NCBI RefSeq assembly: GCF_001866665.1
Contig: NZ_MLYO01000057.1
Location: forward strand, 1-36,209
DNA from: Streptomyces monashensis
Lineage (GTDB): Bacteria; Actinomycetota; Actinomycetes; Streptomycetales; Streptomycetaceae
Reading direction: 5' to 3'
Length of the DNA stretch: 36,209 nucleotides
The notes under the pieces were generated by a model. The model made no database searches, was not told the DNA's origin, and saw nothing but the letters and a program-made list of their open reading frames with translations. Shown here piece by piece: positions 15,559 to 23,290 of this stretch. Numbering within the stretch: the first letter of the stretch is position 1; the number at the start of each line of letters is the position of its first letter. The position numbers and the translations under genes are program-made.

Positions 15559-16344
15559 TCACCCGGTCGGGACGAACCCTCCCCGGACCGACGCGGAGCC
15601 GCCCGCACCCTGCGCGTCGACGCTGTAGCCGTCGCCCGCGGCACTGCGCTTGCCGGTGCCGTTGTTGAACTGGGCGGCGAACTCGAAGCTCCCGGCCGGC
15701 ACGGTCAGGCCCGGCTTGAGGACCCAGCGGTAGACCAGCGTGCCGCCCGCCTCCTGGGCGGTGACGGTGAAGTCACCACTCGGCAGGGTCTGCCAGGTGC
15801 CGGTGTTCTTCACCCCGCCGGTCTGCACGATCCGCATCTCGATCGTGAGCGAGGTGAGCGGCCGGGTCGTCTTGAGGACGAGGTTGCTCTGCGTCCAGTA
15901 GACGGTGCTGCGCGCGTCCAACGAGCCGGCCGACGACAGCACCCCGTTCTGGCTCTCGCCGGCGGCCGGCGATGGACTCGTGGCCGCCGGAGTCGGGCGC
16001 GAGCTGCCCGGGGTGGTGACCGGGGCCGGCCCGGCAGGGGTGGGGCGGGCCGATGTCGGGTGCGAGGAGCCGGCGGTCGGGGACGGGGTGGCGGGCGTGG
16101 TCACGGTGACCGGCGGCGACGAGTGCGCGACGATGGCGGCGACGGCGAGGCCGCCGGTTCCCAGGATGCCGACGACGGCGAGCCCGGCGAGCGCGACCCT
16201 GGTCCCGGACCTCGCGAACGGCCGCGCGCGGTGACGGACGGCGGGGCCGGCCATGCCGCGCTGCACCCGGGCCAGCATCCTGGCACGGTCGGGACGGTGG
16301 GCCTCGGCGGCCTCGCGCAGCCGACGGGCGATCTCCTCGTTCAC
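15559..16344 (-). CDS. Membrane anti-sigma-like protein with extracytoplasmic beta-rich sensor domain
   Basis: 261 residues. The GTG at 16344 overlaps the sigma-factor stop in a GTGA (4-base overlap), behind GGAGGAGG, so translation is coupled. Residues 1-48 are cytoplasmic and charged (NEEIARRLREAAEAHRPDRA). One membrane helix follows (VALAGLAVVGILGTGGLAVAA, about 49-70), then a 60-residue Thr/Pro/Ser linker. The last 130 residues are beta-rich with many Thr, Trp and Tyr (STVYWTQSNLVLKTTRPLTS, GTLVYRWVLKPGLTVPAG). The layout is that of an anti-sigma factor: inner sigma-binding segment, TM, outer sensor. No zinc HxxxCxxC motif is seen. The outer domain resembles a carbohydrate-binding fold in texture, but I cannot assign a CBM family. 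Confidence 0.8.
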   Translation of the reverse strand: MNEEIARRLREAAEAHRPDRARMLARVQRGMAGPAVRHRARPFARSGTRVALAGLAVVGILGTGGLAVAAIVAHSSPPVTVTTPATPSPTAGSSHPTSARPTPAGPAPVTTPGSSRPTPAATSPSPAAGESQNGVLSSAGSLDARSTVYWTQSNLVLKTTRPLTSLTIEMRIVQTGGVKNTGTWQTLPSGDFTVTAQEAGGTLVYRWVLKPGLTVPAGSFEFAAQFNNGTGKRSAAGDGYSVDAQGAGGSASVRGGFVPTG

Positions 16345-16871
16345 CGGTTCCTCCTCCCTGCCACCAGGTCCCCGACCGCTCGTGCCCCCAGTATCCTTTC
16401 CAGCTCGGCCATTGCCTTCGAGGTCTGGCTCTTCACCGTGCCGACGGATATGCCCAGCGCCACCGCCGTGTCCTTCTCCGACAGGTCGAAGGCGTGCCGA
16501 AGCACCACGCAGGCGCGCTTGCGGAACGGCAGCCGGGCGAGCGCCGCGCGGACGTCCAGCACGGCCGCCATGTCCGGCCCTTCCACCTTCTGGGGGCTGC
16601 GGGACCAGAACAGCGTGATCCGGCGTCGCTCGCGCACGGCGCTGCGGATCCGTCCGCGCGCCAGGTTGGCCACCACACCGCGGGCGTAGGCGAGCGGGTG
16701 GTCGGCCTGCCGCAACCGGTCCCAGCGCTGCCACAGGGCGACCAGGGCATCCGCCGCGAGGTCGTCCGCCGCGTCGGTCTCGCCGGTCAGGAGGTATGCC
16801 AGACGGGCGAGTTCGGCATAGTGGCGTTCGAAGAATTCGTGGAACTCCGCGGACGCGTCGTCGAGGACCAT
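16341..16871 (-). CDS. ECF RNA polymerase sigma factor
   Basis: 176 residues from ATG 16871 (MVLDDASAEFHEFFERHYAE). AGGAGAGGG upstream supports this start over further in-frame ATGs. Region 2 is clear (FFERHYAELARLAYLLTGET, then DDLAADALVALWQRW and DHPLAYARGVVANLARGR for -10 recognition). Region 4 follows (LARLPFRKRACVVLRHAFDL, SEKDTAVALGISVGTVKSQT), the HTH that reads the -35 box. The two-domain structure without region 3 defines an ECF factor of the SigE-family style common in actinobacteria. It is cotranscribed with its presumed membrane regulator and lies between two hemicellulase genes, so those are likely targets. Confidence 0.93.
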   Translation of the reverse strand: MVLDDASAEFHEFFERHYAELARLAYLLTGETDAADDLAADALVALWQRWDRLRQADHPLAYARGVVANLARGRIRSAVRERRRITLFWSRSPQKVEGPDMAAVLDVRAALARLPFRKRACVVLRHAFDLSEKDTAVALGISVGTVKSQTSKAMAELERILGARAVGDLVAGRRNR

Positions 16872-17279
16872 CCCCCGGTCGCCCTCTCCTGGCAAGGATG
16901 TGCACATTGGTTGCGTGTTTAACAACGAGGGCGCAGCCTAACAGTGCCCGGCCCGGGATTCGAACGGCGGTCGCGCTCGGTTGCGGGCCGGTGAAGGCCG
17001 GCCGGTGGGCTGGTCGATGCCGGGCGAACCGGACTCCGGTCGGCTGCGCGACGTCCGGCCGCACGGCGCTGCCGTCGACGGTCAGCCGCTCCCCGCAGAT
17101 GTCGGTGATCCCGACACCGGTTCCGCTCCCGGCGGGGACGGCACACCAGCCCACCGACCACCAGCAGCGCCAAGGGAATGCCCGTGCCCGGTCCGCGCCT
17201 GCGCCACGGTTGCGGCGCGGCGTGCTTCGTTGCCCTCATGCCCGTCCATCCGGTAGGTCGACTCGGCCTTCCGGCTCCC

Positions 17280-17309
17280 AGTTGCCGCAGGGGACGAGAA
17301 GGTTGCCGC
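17280..17309 (-). promoter_or_regulatory. GCGGCAACC direct-repeat element, copy 3
   Basis: Minus strand: GCGGCAACC (17309-17301), 12 bases, GCGGCAACT (17288-17280). Both units are identical to copy 2. It points towards the ECF sigma operon, about 410 bases ahead of its start, which suggests autoregulation. Confidence 0.65.
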
Positions 17310-17373
17310 CCCGACGCTGACTTCTCGGTGACCGGTGCACGGCACGAAAGGGATCTGAAGAACATCGGATACG

Positions 17374-17403
17374 GCGGCAACCTTTCCACCCCGCGCGGCC
17401 ACC
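17374..17403 (+). promoter_or_regulatory. GCGGCAACC direct-repeat element, copy 4
   Basis: Plus strand: GCGGCAACC (17374-17382), 12 bases beginning TTTCC, GCGGCCACC (17395-17403; one mismatch to the unit). It lies 80 bases upstream of the arabinofuranosidase-like gene. Confidence 0.65.
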
Positions 17404-17482
17404 TGGGGGTGCACCGACCGCGGCGAGCGCAGTCAGCTGCGCCACGCCACCCGTATCCACGCACTCCGATCGGGAGCCACAC

Positions 17483-19288
17483 GTGTCACCTGACGACCCG
17501 ACGACCGCCGAGCAGCCGATGCCTCGGGGCCGTACGCACCGCCGTAGCCGCATACGCCGCCGCATGGTCGCGAGCGCGGTGGCGGCACTCGTGGCCGGCG
17601 CCGGCGCCGGCGCCCTGGCGCTCAGCGCGGGCGCCGCGCCGGCCGTCGACATCACGGTGGATGCCGGTACCTCCCTGGGCACGGTGCCCAGCACCGGCGT
17701 CGGCCTCAACACGGCGGTCTACGACACCTACATGAACGACCCCTCGGCGGCGTCGCTGATGAAGGCCGCCGGAGTCCGGCAGCTGCGCTTCCCCGGCGGC
17801 TCGGTCGCGGACGCCTACCACTGGAGGACCCACACCGTCACCGGCGGCAGCTGGGCCGCGCCCGGCACCGACTTCGACCACTTCATGGCCACCGCGAAGA
17901 GGGTCGGCGCCCAGCCGATCATCACCGCCAACTACGGTTCCGGCACGCCCCAGGAGGCCGCCGACTGGGTCAGGTACGCCAATGTCAGCAAGGGCTACGG
18001 CGTCAAGTACTGGGAGATCGGCAACGAGGTCTCCGGCAACGGGTACTACGGCAGCAAGTGGGAGGTCGACAACCACGCCGACAAAAGCCCGAGGGAGTAC
18101 GCGAAGAACCTGCTCGCCTACGCGAAGGCGATGAAGGCCGTGGACCCGACGGTGAAGATCGGAGCGGTGCTCAACACACCGGGCTCCTGGCCGGACGGGG
18201 TGAAAGCTGCCGGCGACAACGCCGACTGGAACCACACGGTGCTCTCCGTCGCGGGCAAGTCGATCGACTTCGTGATCATCCACTGGTACCCGAGCGGCGC
18301 CGGCACGGCCGACATCCTGAAGACCCCCGCCCAGATCGCCGGCACCACCTCCGCGGTGCGCTCGCTGCTCCACACGTACGCGGGCCCGCACGCCGCCTCG
18401 GTGAAGATCGCGGTCACCGAGACCTCCAGTGCCATGTCACCGGCCCAGACCAGCCAGGCCGCCGCCCTGTTCGCACCGGACACGTACATGAGCTGGCTCG
18501 AACAGGGGGCCGTCGGCGTCGACTGGTGGGACCTGCACAACGGGCCGGGCAAGCCCACCACCGTCAACGGCGAGACCGACTACCAGGACGGCGGCGTTCT
18601 CTCCGTCGGAGGATGCTCCGGCGGGACCTGCGAACCGGCGCGCGAGACGCCCTTCCCCACCTACTGGGGCATCCGCTCGCTGACCGCACTCGCCCAGCCC
18701 GGCGACACCATGGTCAAGGCGTCCTCGGCCAACCCGTCGGTCGCCGTGCACGCGGTACGGAGCAGCAACGGCGGCCTGAACGTCATGCTGATCAACAAGA
18801 ACCCGCAGAACGCGGCACAGGTGTCGCTCTCCTACACCGGATACACCCCCGCCCCAGGAACGGTCAGGACCGTCTCCTACACCAAGGGCGGCACCGCCCT
18901 GACCACGGCGACGCGGGGAACGGCGGCCGCACAGAAGCTGCCCCCGTACTCGATCACGACTCTCCGGCTGAAGCCCTCGTCCGCGGCCACCCACACCGAT
19001 ACCCCGTCTCCTGCCTCCACGCCGAACGCCGCCACGCCGAACGCCGCCACACCGAACGATGCTGCGCCGGTTGCCTCCGCCTCCGGCACGATCGGCACCC
19101 GAGCACAGGCCACGGCAGTCGGCGCACCCGTCGGCCGGCCGGACCGGAGCAACACGGCCGGCGGCCTGGCAGCCACCGGGATGAGCGACGCTGTCACCTA
19201 CAGTGCCGTCGGCGGCCTGCTGGCCATCGCCGCCGGCACCGTGCTGGTGCTCCGCCAACGCCGCAGCAGGGCTACGCACGGCGGCTGA
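17483..19288 (+). CDS. Wall-anchored clan GH-A glycosidase (alpha-L-arabinofuranosidase-like)
   Basis: 601 residues. GTG 17483 with CGGGAG upstream; an internal start at MPRGRTHRRS is possible. Signal peptide with HRRSRIRRR n-region and hydrophobic core to about residue 52 (AGAAPA). The catalytic (alpha/beta)8 domain spans about 57-400: the acid/base Glu182 in YWEIGNEVSG, IHWYPSG, and the nucleophile Glu313 in AVTETSS, as in arabinofuranosidases of clan GH-A. A beta-sandwich follows to about 510, then a Thr/Ala/Pro repeat stalk (TPNAATPNAATPN). The C-terminus has LAATG (562-566), a hydrophobic segment and RQRRSR, which is a class E sortase LAxTG sorting signal. Predicted to be covalently attached to peptidoglycan and to release arabinose near the cell surface. 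The exact GH family (51-like or 79-like) is uncertain. Confidence 0.88.
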   Translation: MSPDDPTTAEQPMPRGRTHRRSRIRRRMVASAVAALVAGAGAGALALSAGAAPAVDITVDAGTSLGTVPSTGVGLNTAVYDTYMNDPSAASLMKAAGVRQLRFPGGSVADAYHWRTHTVTGGSWAAPGTDFDHFMATAKRVGAQPIITANYGSGTPQEAADWVRYANVSKGYGVKYWEIGNEVSGNGYYGSKWEVDNHADKSPREYAKNLLAYAKAMKAVDPTVKIGAVLNTPGSWPDGVKAAGDNADWNHTVLSVAGKSIDFVIIHWYPSGAGTADILKTPAQIAGTTSAVRSLLHTYAGPHAASVKIAVTETSSAMSPAQTSQAAALFAPDTYMSWLEQGAVGVDWWDLHNGPGKPTTVNGETDYQDGGVLSVGGCSGGTCEPARETPFPTYWGIRSLTALAQPGDTMVKASSANPSVAVHAVRSSNGGLNVMLINKNPQNAAQVSLSYTGYTPAPGTVRTVSYTKGGTALTTATRGTAAAQKLPPYSITTLRLKPSSAATHTDTPSPASTPNAATPNAATPNDAAPVASASGTIGTRAQATAVGAPVGRPDRSNTAGGLAATGMSDAVTYSAVGGLLAIAAGTVLVLRQRRSRATHGG

Positions 19289-19708
19289 ACTCTCGCCGCG
19301 CCGGCGGCCGACGGCCCGGCAGCACCGCCACCCACACACGGCGTGCCCCCGGGCCGTCGCCCTCCGCGCCGACAGGCGATGCCCGTCCACTCCTCCCAGG
19401 AGGACCGGTGGGCGTCGTCGGTCAGTGCGGCGACCCATCGGACCGACGTCGAAGCGCGGCCACAGCCGCCGATCCCTTCCGGCGGCCGGGCCCACGAGGA
19501 CCGCTGTCACCGACCCGTTGTGCCCCCACGGCCCGCCCCACCCGTACTGGTGCTGCGGGCCGTTGCCATCTGCAGACTTCGACAGCCCTGCTGGGGCGAA
19601 AGATGTCACGCGACCAAGACATGACCGACGCTTCATATGGACATGGATTTCATTTCCATCTACGGTTCGGAGTGCCCACCCGACACGTGCCGTAGGGGGT
19701 GATGCGTC
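19289..19708. other. Intergenic region ahead of the zinc island
   Basis: 420 bases. The first part is GC-rich with no recognised gene. The last 80 bases turn AT-richer and carry the Zur-like box at 19644-19658. Confidence 0.5.
19644..19658 (-). promoter_or_regulatory. Zur-like box 1
   Basis: Minus strand reads TGGAAATGAAATCCA, an inverted repeat that matches the Streptomyces Zur consensus (TGAAAATGATTTTCA) at 11 of 15 positions. It is 50 bases upstream of the Fur-family gene that heads the cobW operon. Confidence 0.65.
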
Positions 19709-20200
19709 ATGGGCGGCCGGACGACCCGGCAGCACAGGGCAGTCATGCGCGCACTCGCGGACTGCCGGGACTTCACGTCGGCCCAGGAGCTGTACGCCCT
19801 TCTGCTGGCCGGCGACCACGCGATCGGCCTGACCACCGTCTACCGCGCGCTGCGCGAGCTGGAGGCGGACGGCGGCGTGGACGTCGTCCGCGAGGGGACG
19901 GGCGGGCGGCTCTATCGCCTGCGCCTCGCCGACGGGCACCGTCACTACCTGATGTGCCGCGACTGCGGCCGAAGCCGACCAGTGGACTCCGAGGCCGTCG
20001 AAGAGTGGGCGAGCCGAATCGCCGCCGACACCGGATTCACCGCGGTCGAGCACACCGTCGAACTCACCGGCGTCTGCACCGACTGCCTCCGCTGCGCGGA
20101 CGCATGCCGGCCGTCGTCCGGAGACGAAGGAGATGAACGTCCATGCCACTGGGATCGCGCCCCGGACCCGCGGGACCGAGCCCGCAGCTGCGCGAGCTGA
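19709..20200 (+). CDS. Fur-family regulator (Zur-like paralog)
   Basis: 163 residues, cytoplasmic. The N-terminal winged helix (RQHRAVMRALADCRDFTSAQ, TTVYRALRELEADGGVDVV) is typical of Fur. It is followed by the metal-binding region HRHYLMCRDCGRSRPVDSEA and C-terminal CTDC, giving the two CxxC pairs of the structural zinc site plus His residues for the sensing site. The tail beyond residue 135 is long and unstructured (RPSSGDEGDERP). GGGGGT upstream of the ATG. It heads an operon with a small protein, CobW GTPase, WD40, (2Fe-2S)-like and ArsR genes. Context points to zinc rather than iron. It is a second Fur protein besides the znu-linked one at 29138, so one of them may be specialised. Confidence 0.88.
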   Translation: MGGRTTRQHRAVMRALADCRDFTSAQELYALLLAGDHAIGLTTVYRALRELEADGGVDVVREGTGGRLYRLRLADGHRHYLMCRDCGRSRPVDSEAVEEWASRIAADTGFTAVEHTVELTGVCTDCLRCADACRPSSGDEGDERPCHWDRAPDPRDRARSCAS

Positions 20201-20448
20201 AGGAGACCGTGCGCACCCTGCTCGGACTCGACGAGGACACCGCCGTCGTGATCCGTCAGCTCGCCTGCACCGAGCCGGGCTGCCCGCCGCTGGAGACCGT
20301 TGTCGCCGTACTGCCCATGGAGGGCGAGGCCCGCCGCTGGACCCTGCACCGCCCCGCCGACCAGATCACCGAGGACGACCTGCGAGTCGCCGTGCTCGCC
20401 CCGGAACCACCCGACAACCGCGTATCAACAGCACGACTGGGAGACTGA
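20143..20448 (+). CDS. Small conserved protein with ACTEPGCPP motif
   Basis: 101 residues. The ATG at 20143 overlaps the end of the Fur gene; GAAGGAG lies about 10 bases upstream. The core reads VIRQLACTEPGCPPLETVVA, then RRWTLHRPADQITEDDLRVA. This looks like a small alpha/beta fold with a conserved Cys pair (AC-x4-GCPP). Similar short proteins occur next to CobW GTPases in other bacteria, by my recollection. No enzyme function is known to me. The two Cys could bind metal or be a handover site for the GTPase encoded next. Confidence 0.8.
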   Translation: MPLGSRPGPAGPSPQLRELKETVRTLLGLDEDTAVVIRQLACTEPGCPPLETVVAVLPMEGEARRWTLHRPADQITEDDLRVAVLAPEPPDNRVSTARLGD

Positions 20449-20449
20449 C

Positions 20450-21490
20450 GTGACCGCCTCCGAACCCTACGGTCCCCGCGACCTCCGCGATCTCCGTGAC
20501 GAGCGGGTCCCCGTCACCGTCCTGACCGGCTTCCTGGGCAGTGGCAAAACCACTCTCCTCAACCGCATCCTCACCGAGAACCACGGCCTGCGGATCGCCG
20601 TGATCGAGAACGAGTTCGGCGAGGTCGGTATCGACGACGCCCTCGTGCTCGACGCCGAGGAAGAGATCTTCGAGATGAACAACGGCTGCATCTGCTGCAC
20701 CGTGCGCGGGGATCTCATCCGCATCCTGGGCGCACTCATGCGCCGGCGCGAGAAGTTCGACCACATCCTCATCGAGACCACCGGCCTGGCCGACCCGGCA
20801 CCGGTCGCGCAGACCTTCTTCATGGACGACGAGATCGCCTCCCAGCTGCGCCTGGACGCCATCGTCACGCTCGTCGACGCCGCCCACGTCCTCCAGCACC
20901 TGGACGAGGTCAAGCCCGAGGGCGTGGAGAACGAGGCCGTCGAGCAGATCGCCTTCGCCGACCGCGTCGTCCTCAACAAGACCGACCTGGCCGACGACGA
21001 CACCGTCATCGAGGTCGTACGCCGCATCCGCGGCATCAACGCGGGCGTCCGGATCGTCCCCGCCCGGCACGCCGCGATCGACCTCGAAGAGGTGCTGGAC
21101 GTCGGCGCCTTCGACCTGGAGCGGGTACTCGCCGACGACCCGGCTTTCCTCACCGAGACCGAGCACCAGCACGACACCACCGTCACCTCCGTCGGCATCG
21201 AGCTGACCGGGGAGCTGGACGAGGACCGCCTCAACGCCTGGCTCGGCCACCTGCTGCGCACCAAGGGCGTCGACCTGTTCCGCTCCAAGGGCATCCTCGC
21301 CATCGCCGGGGCACCCAGGCAGTACGTCTTCCAGGGCGTGCACATGCTGCTGGACGGCAGCTTCGGGCGGGACTGGCGGGAGGACGAAGTGCGCCGCAAC
21401 CGGCTGGTGTTCATCGGCCGCGACCTCGACCGCGAGGCCCTGGAGCGCGGCTTCGCCGACTGCCTGGCCACGGCGGGAGCCGCCGCGTGA
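20450..21490 (+). CDS. CobW/COG0523 G3E-family GTPase (metallochaperone)
   Basis: 346 residues; GTG 20450 one base after the previous stop, GGGAG upstream. G3E P-loop GTPase. Walker A is GFLGSGKTT (27-35). The metal-binding CxCC is C80-I-C-C83 in NNGCICCTVRGDL. Switch/Walker B is DHILIETTG, and the guanine-specificity motif is LNKTDL. The C-terminal CobW_C domain (about 250-340) includes RSKGILAIAG and QYVFQGVHML. Zur-controlled members of this family deliver zinc to client proteins during starvation. The Zur-like box ahead of the operon fits that role. The client is unknown. Confidence 0.93.
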   Translation: MTASEPYGPRDLRDLRDERVPVTVLTGFLGSGKTTLLNRILTENHGLRIAVIENEFGEVGIDDALVLDAEEEIFEMNNGCICCTVRGDLIRILGALMRRREKFDHILIETTGLADPAPVAQTFFMDDEIASQLRLDAIVTLVDAAHVLQHLDEVKPEGVENEAVEQIAFADRVVLNKTDLADDDTVIEVVRRIRGINAGVRIVPARHAAIDLEEVLDVGAFDLERVLADDPAFLTETEHQHDTTVTSVGIELTGELDEDRLNAWLGHLLRTKGVDLFRSKGILAIAGAPRQYVFQGVHMLLDGSFGRDWREDEVRRNRLVFIGRDLDREALERGFADCLATAGAAA

Positions 21491-22512
21491 GCACCGCTGT
21501 GCAGTCCCCGCTCGCCTGGGACATCAGCGTCGACGACGCGCCCGTCGCGCTCGGCGCGCGCGGTGATCTGGTCGCCGTCGCCGGGGCCGAGGGGACCGTG
21601 AAGGTCCTCGACGCGGCGCTCGGCGCCGAGATCGGGGCGTTCGACCTCCCCGGCGGCGCGCTCAAGGTCACGCTCTCTCCCGACGCCGGGCACGTCGTGG
21701 CAACCGGCCCGATGGGATACGCGCTGTGGCGGCGCACCGACGGCCGTACGACCGTCAGGGAGTCCGGCGCCTGGTCGGCCGCGGCCGCCTGGTCGGACGC
21801 GGAAAGGGTCGCCGTCGCCTCCGGCCGCCGCGCCCTCGTGCTGGACACCGACGGCGGCGAGTTGTGGCGTACCGAGCCCGCCGCGTCCACCGTCACCGAC
21901 CTCGCCTGGATGCGGCAGGGCCGGCGCCTGGCCGTGGCGGCGTACGGGGCGGTGCGCTGCCACGAACGGCACACCGAGAAACCGGTGGCCACCTACCCCT
22001 ACGTCGGCTCGCACCTCGCTCTCGCCGTCGCGCCCACCGGACGCTGGATCTGCAGCGGCAACCAGGACGCCTCCATTCACATCTGGCGGGCCCGCGACGG
22101 CGGCGAACTGACGATGTCCGGCTACCCGGAGAAGGTCTCCCGCCTCACGTTCGACGACAGCGGCTTCTGGCTGGCCGCCGACGGCGCCCCCGACGTGACC
22201 GTCTGGGACTTCTCCGGCAAGGGCCCCGAGGGCACTGCCCCACGTTCCCTGCGCTGCCACGAGACGGTCACCGCACTCGCCTGGCGGCCGGGCGCCGGCG
22301 GGCATCTGGCCAGCGGCGGCGATGACGGGACCGTGGCCCTGTGGCACGCCACCGCCGGCCGGGCGCAGGCACGTCTGCGGCCGGTGCGTGAGCTGGACGG
22401 CACCGGTGCGGCGGTCGCGGCGCTGGGCTGGGCCGGTCCGCATCTGCTGGCCGTGGCATGGCGCGACGGTCGTATCCGGACGTACGGCGTGCCCTCCCGG
22501 ACCTCTCTGTGA
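21487..22512 (+). CDS. WD40-repeat beta-propeller protein
   Basis: 341 residues; GTG 21487 overlaps the cobW stop by four bases (GTGA). The sequence is a series of WD40-like blades: AVAGAEGTVKVLD, HVVATGPMGYALWR, DLAWMRQGRRLAVAA, WICSGNQDASIHIWRA, FWLAADGAPDVTVWDF, HLASGGDDGTVALWHA, LLAVAWRDGRIRTYG. That gives seven propeller blades, and no signal peptide. It is a cytoplasmic scaffold, probably for protein contacts, with no enzymatic motif. Similar WD40 genes often accompany CobW in Zur-type clusters, by my recollection. Coupled translation with the GTPase suggests a complex. Confidence 0.9.
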   Translation: MSTAVQSPLAWDISVDDAPVALGARGDLVAVAGAEGTVKVLDAALGAEIGAFDLPGGALKVTLSPDAGHVVATGPMGYALWRRTDGRTTVRESGAWSAAAAWSDAERVAVASGRRALVLDTDGGELWRTEPAASTVTDLAWMRQGRRLAVAAYGAVRCHERHTEKPVATYPYVGSHLALAVAPTGRWICSGNQDASIHIWRARDGGELTMSGYPEKVSRLTFDDSGFWLAADGAPDVTVWDFSGKGPEGTAPRSLRCHETVTALAWRPGAGGHLASGGDDGTVALWHATAGRAQARLRPVRELDGTGAAVAALGWAGPHLLAVAWRDGRIRTYGVPSRTSL

Positions 22513-22928
22513 ACCGGCCCACCGCGGGCAACCGCTCCGTGATCCGGGCGGCCGCACCCCGCCCCTGCACCCTCGTCGTCTGCCGGGGCTGCTGCTGCGG
22601 CAACCCGCGCAGGCACCCTGGCACCGACCACGCCTGGCAACTGGACCGGCTGCGCGCGGGCGCGGCGGAAGGCGGTTTCCAGGTCCGTACGACGGACTGC
22701 CTCGGCCCCTGCGACCAGGCCAACGTCATGGTCGTCCAGCCCTCCACCGCCGGGCGGCGCGCCGGGGGCCGCGTCGTCTGGGTCGGCTTCGCCCTGGACG
22801 ACGACTCCACCGACGACCTGCTGGGCTGGGCGCGGGCGGGCGGACCGGGTGTCGCCGAACCGCCCGCCACGCTGGCGCTCCAGTTCATCAGGCCGCCGCG
22901 CGAGGCCCGCAGTCGTGCACGCCGATGA
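22509..22928 (+). CDS. (2Fe-2S) ferredoxin-like (thioredoxin-fold) protein
   Basis: 139 residues, GTG 22509 overlapping the WD40 stop (GTGA). The sequence TLVVCRGCCCGNPRRHPG gives C25, C28, C29 and C30, and RTTDCLGPCDQANVMVVQPS gives C64 and C68. This is the C-x-n-C ... C-x3-C pattern of thioredoxin-like [2Fe-2S] ferredoxins. A cytoplasmic electron carrier or metal-binding protein. The cluster of three adjacent Cys could also bind zinc. A related gene lies at 23291-23671. Part of the Fur-cobW operon. Confidence 0.8.
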   Translation: MNRPTAGNRSVIRAAAPRPCTLVVCRGCCCGNPRRHPGTDHAWQLDRLRAGAAEGGFQVRTTDCLGPCDQANVMVVQPSTAGRRAGGRVVWVGFALDDDSTDDLLGWARAGGPGVAEPPATLALQFIRPPREARSRARR

Positions 22929-23277
22929 CGTCGGCACGGGTGGCCGTGACATTCTCGCGGCCGCCCGGCTCGACGAGGCCACCGCCGCCTCGGTCGCCGC
23001 CACGCTCCAGGCCCTGGCCGCCCCGTCCCGCCTGCTGATCCTCACCGCCCTGCGGCAGCGTCCGTACCCGGTCGGCGAACTCGCCGCCCACGTCGGCATG
23101 GAGCAGTCCGCCGTCTCCCACCAACTGCGGCTGCTGCGCGCTCTCGGCCTGGTCACCGGCCGCCGCGACGGCCGCCGGATCGTCTACAGCCTCTACGACG
23201 ACCACGTGGCCCAGCTCCTCGACCAGGCCGTCCACCACATCGAGCACCTGCGCCTCGGGGTACGCGACCACCACTGA
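22915..23277 (+). CDS. ArsR/SmtB-family metal-sensing repressor (CzrA-type alpha5 site)
   Basis: 120 residues from GTG 22915, overlapping the previous gene by 14 bases. Winged helix: LAAPSRLLILTALRQRPYPV, VGMEQSAVSHQLRLLRALGL, and the wing GRRDGRRIVYSL. The C-terminal helix DDHVAQLLDQAVHHIEHLRL carries Asp, His(+2), His(+13) and His(+16), the exact spacing of the alpha5 zinc site in CzrA/SmtB. Such sensors release DNA when zinc (or cobalt) is bound. It is encoded in the starvation operon, the reverse arrangement of a normal resistance gene. Its operator is not recognised here. Confidence 0.9.
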   Translation: MHADDVGTGGRDILAAARLDEATAASVAATLQALAAPSRLLILTALRQRPYPVGELAAHVGMEQSAVSHQLRLLRALGLVTGRRDGRRIVYSLYDDHVAQLLDQAVHHIEHLRLGVRDHH

Positions 23278-23290
23278 CCGCCTACGACGT

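Larger units (their letters stand above)
16872..17482. other. Long divergent intergenic region between sigma operon and GH gene
   Basis: About 610 bases with no gene I can support. It contains two direct-repeat elements back to back (17280-17309 minus, 17374-17403 plus). A single CGCAACC on the minus strand (16915-16909) lies 38 bases before the sigma start and could be a second -35 box. The 400 bases between the minus element and the sigma start may be an untranslated leader or hold a decayed gene. Confidence 0.5.

Noticed and set aside
17082..17414. Minus-strand 110-codon frame between the sigma operon and the GH gene
   Set aside because: It runs through the two direct-repeat elements, lacks a ribosome site and has no domain-like pattern.
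19603..19695. 30-codon frame with HGFHFHL (His-rich), ahead of the Fur gene
   Set aside because: The His codons come from the Zur-like box itself; no ribosome site; ends just before the real gene.
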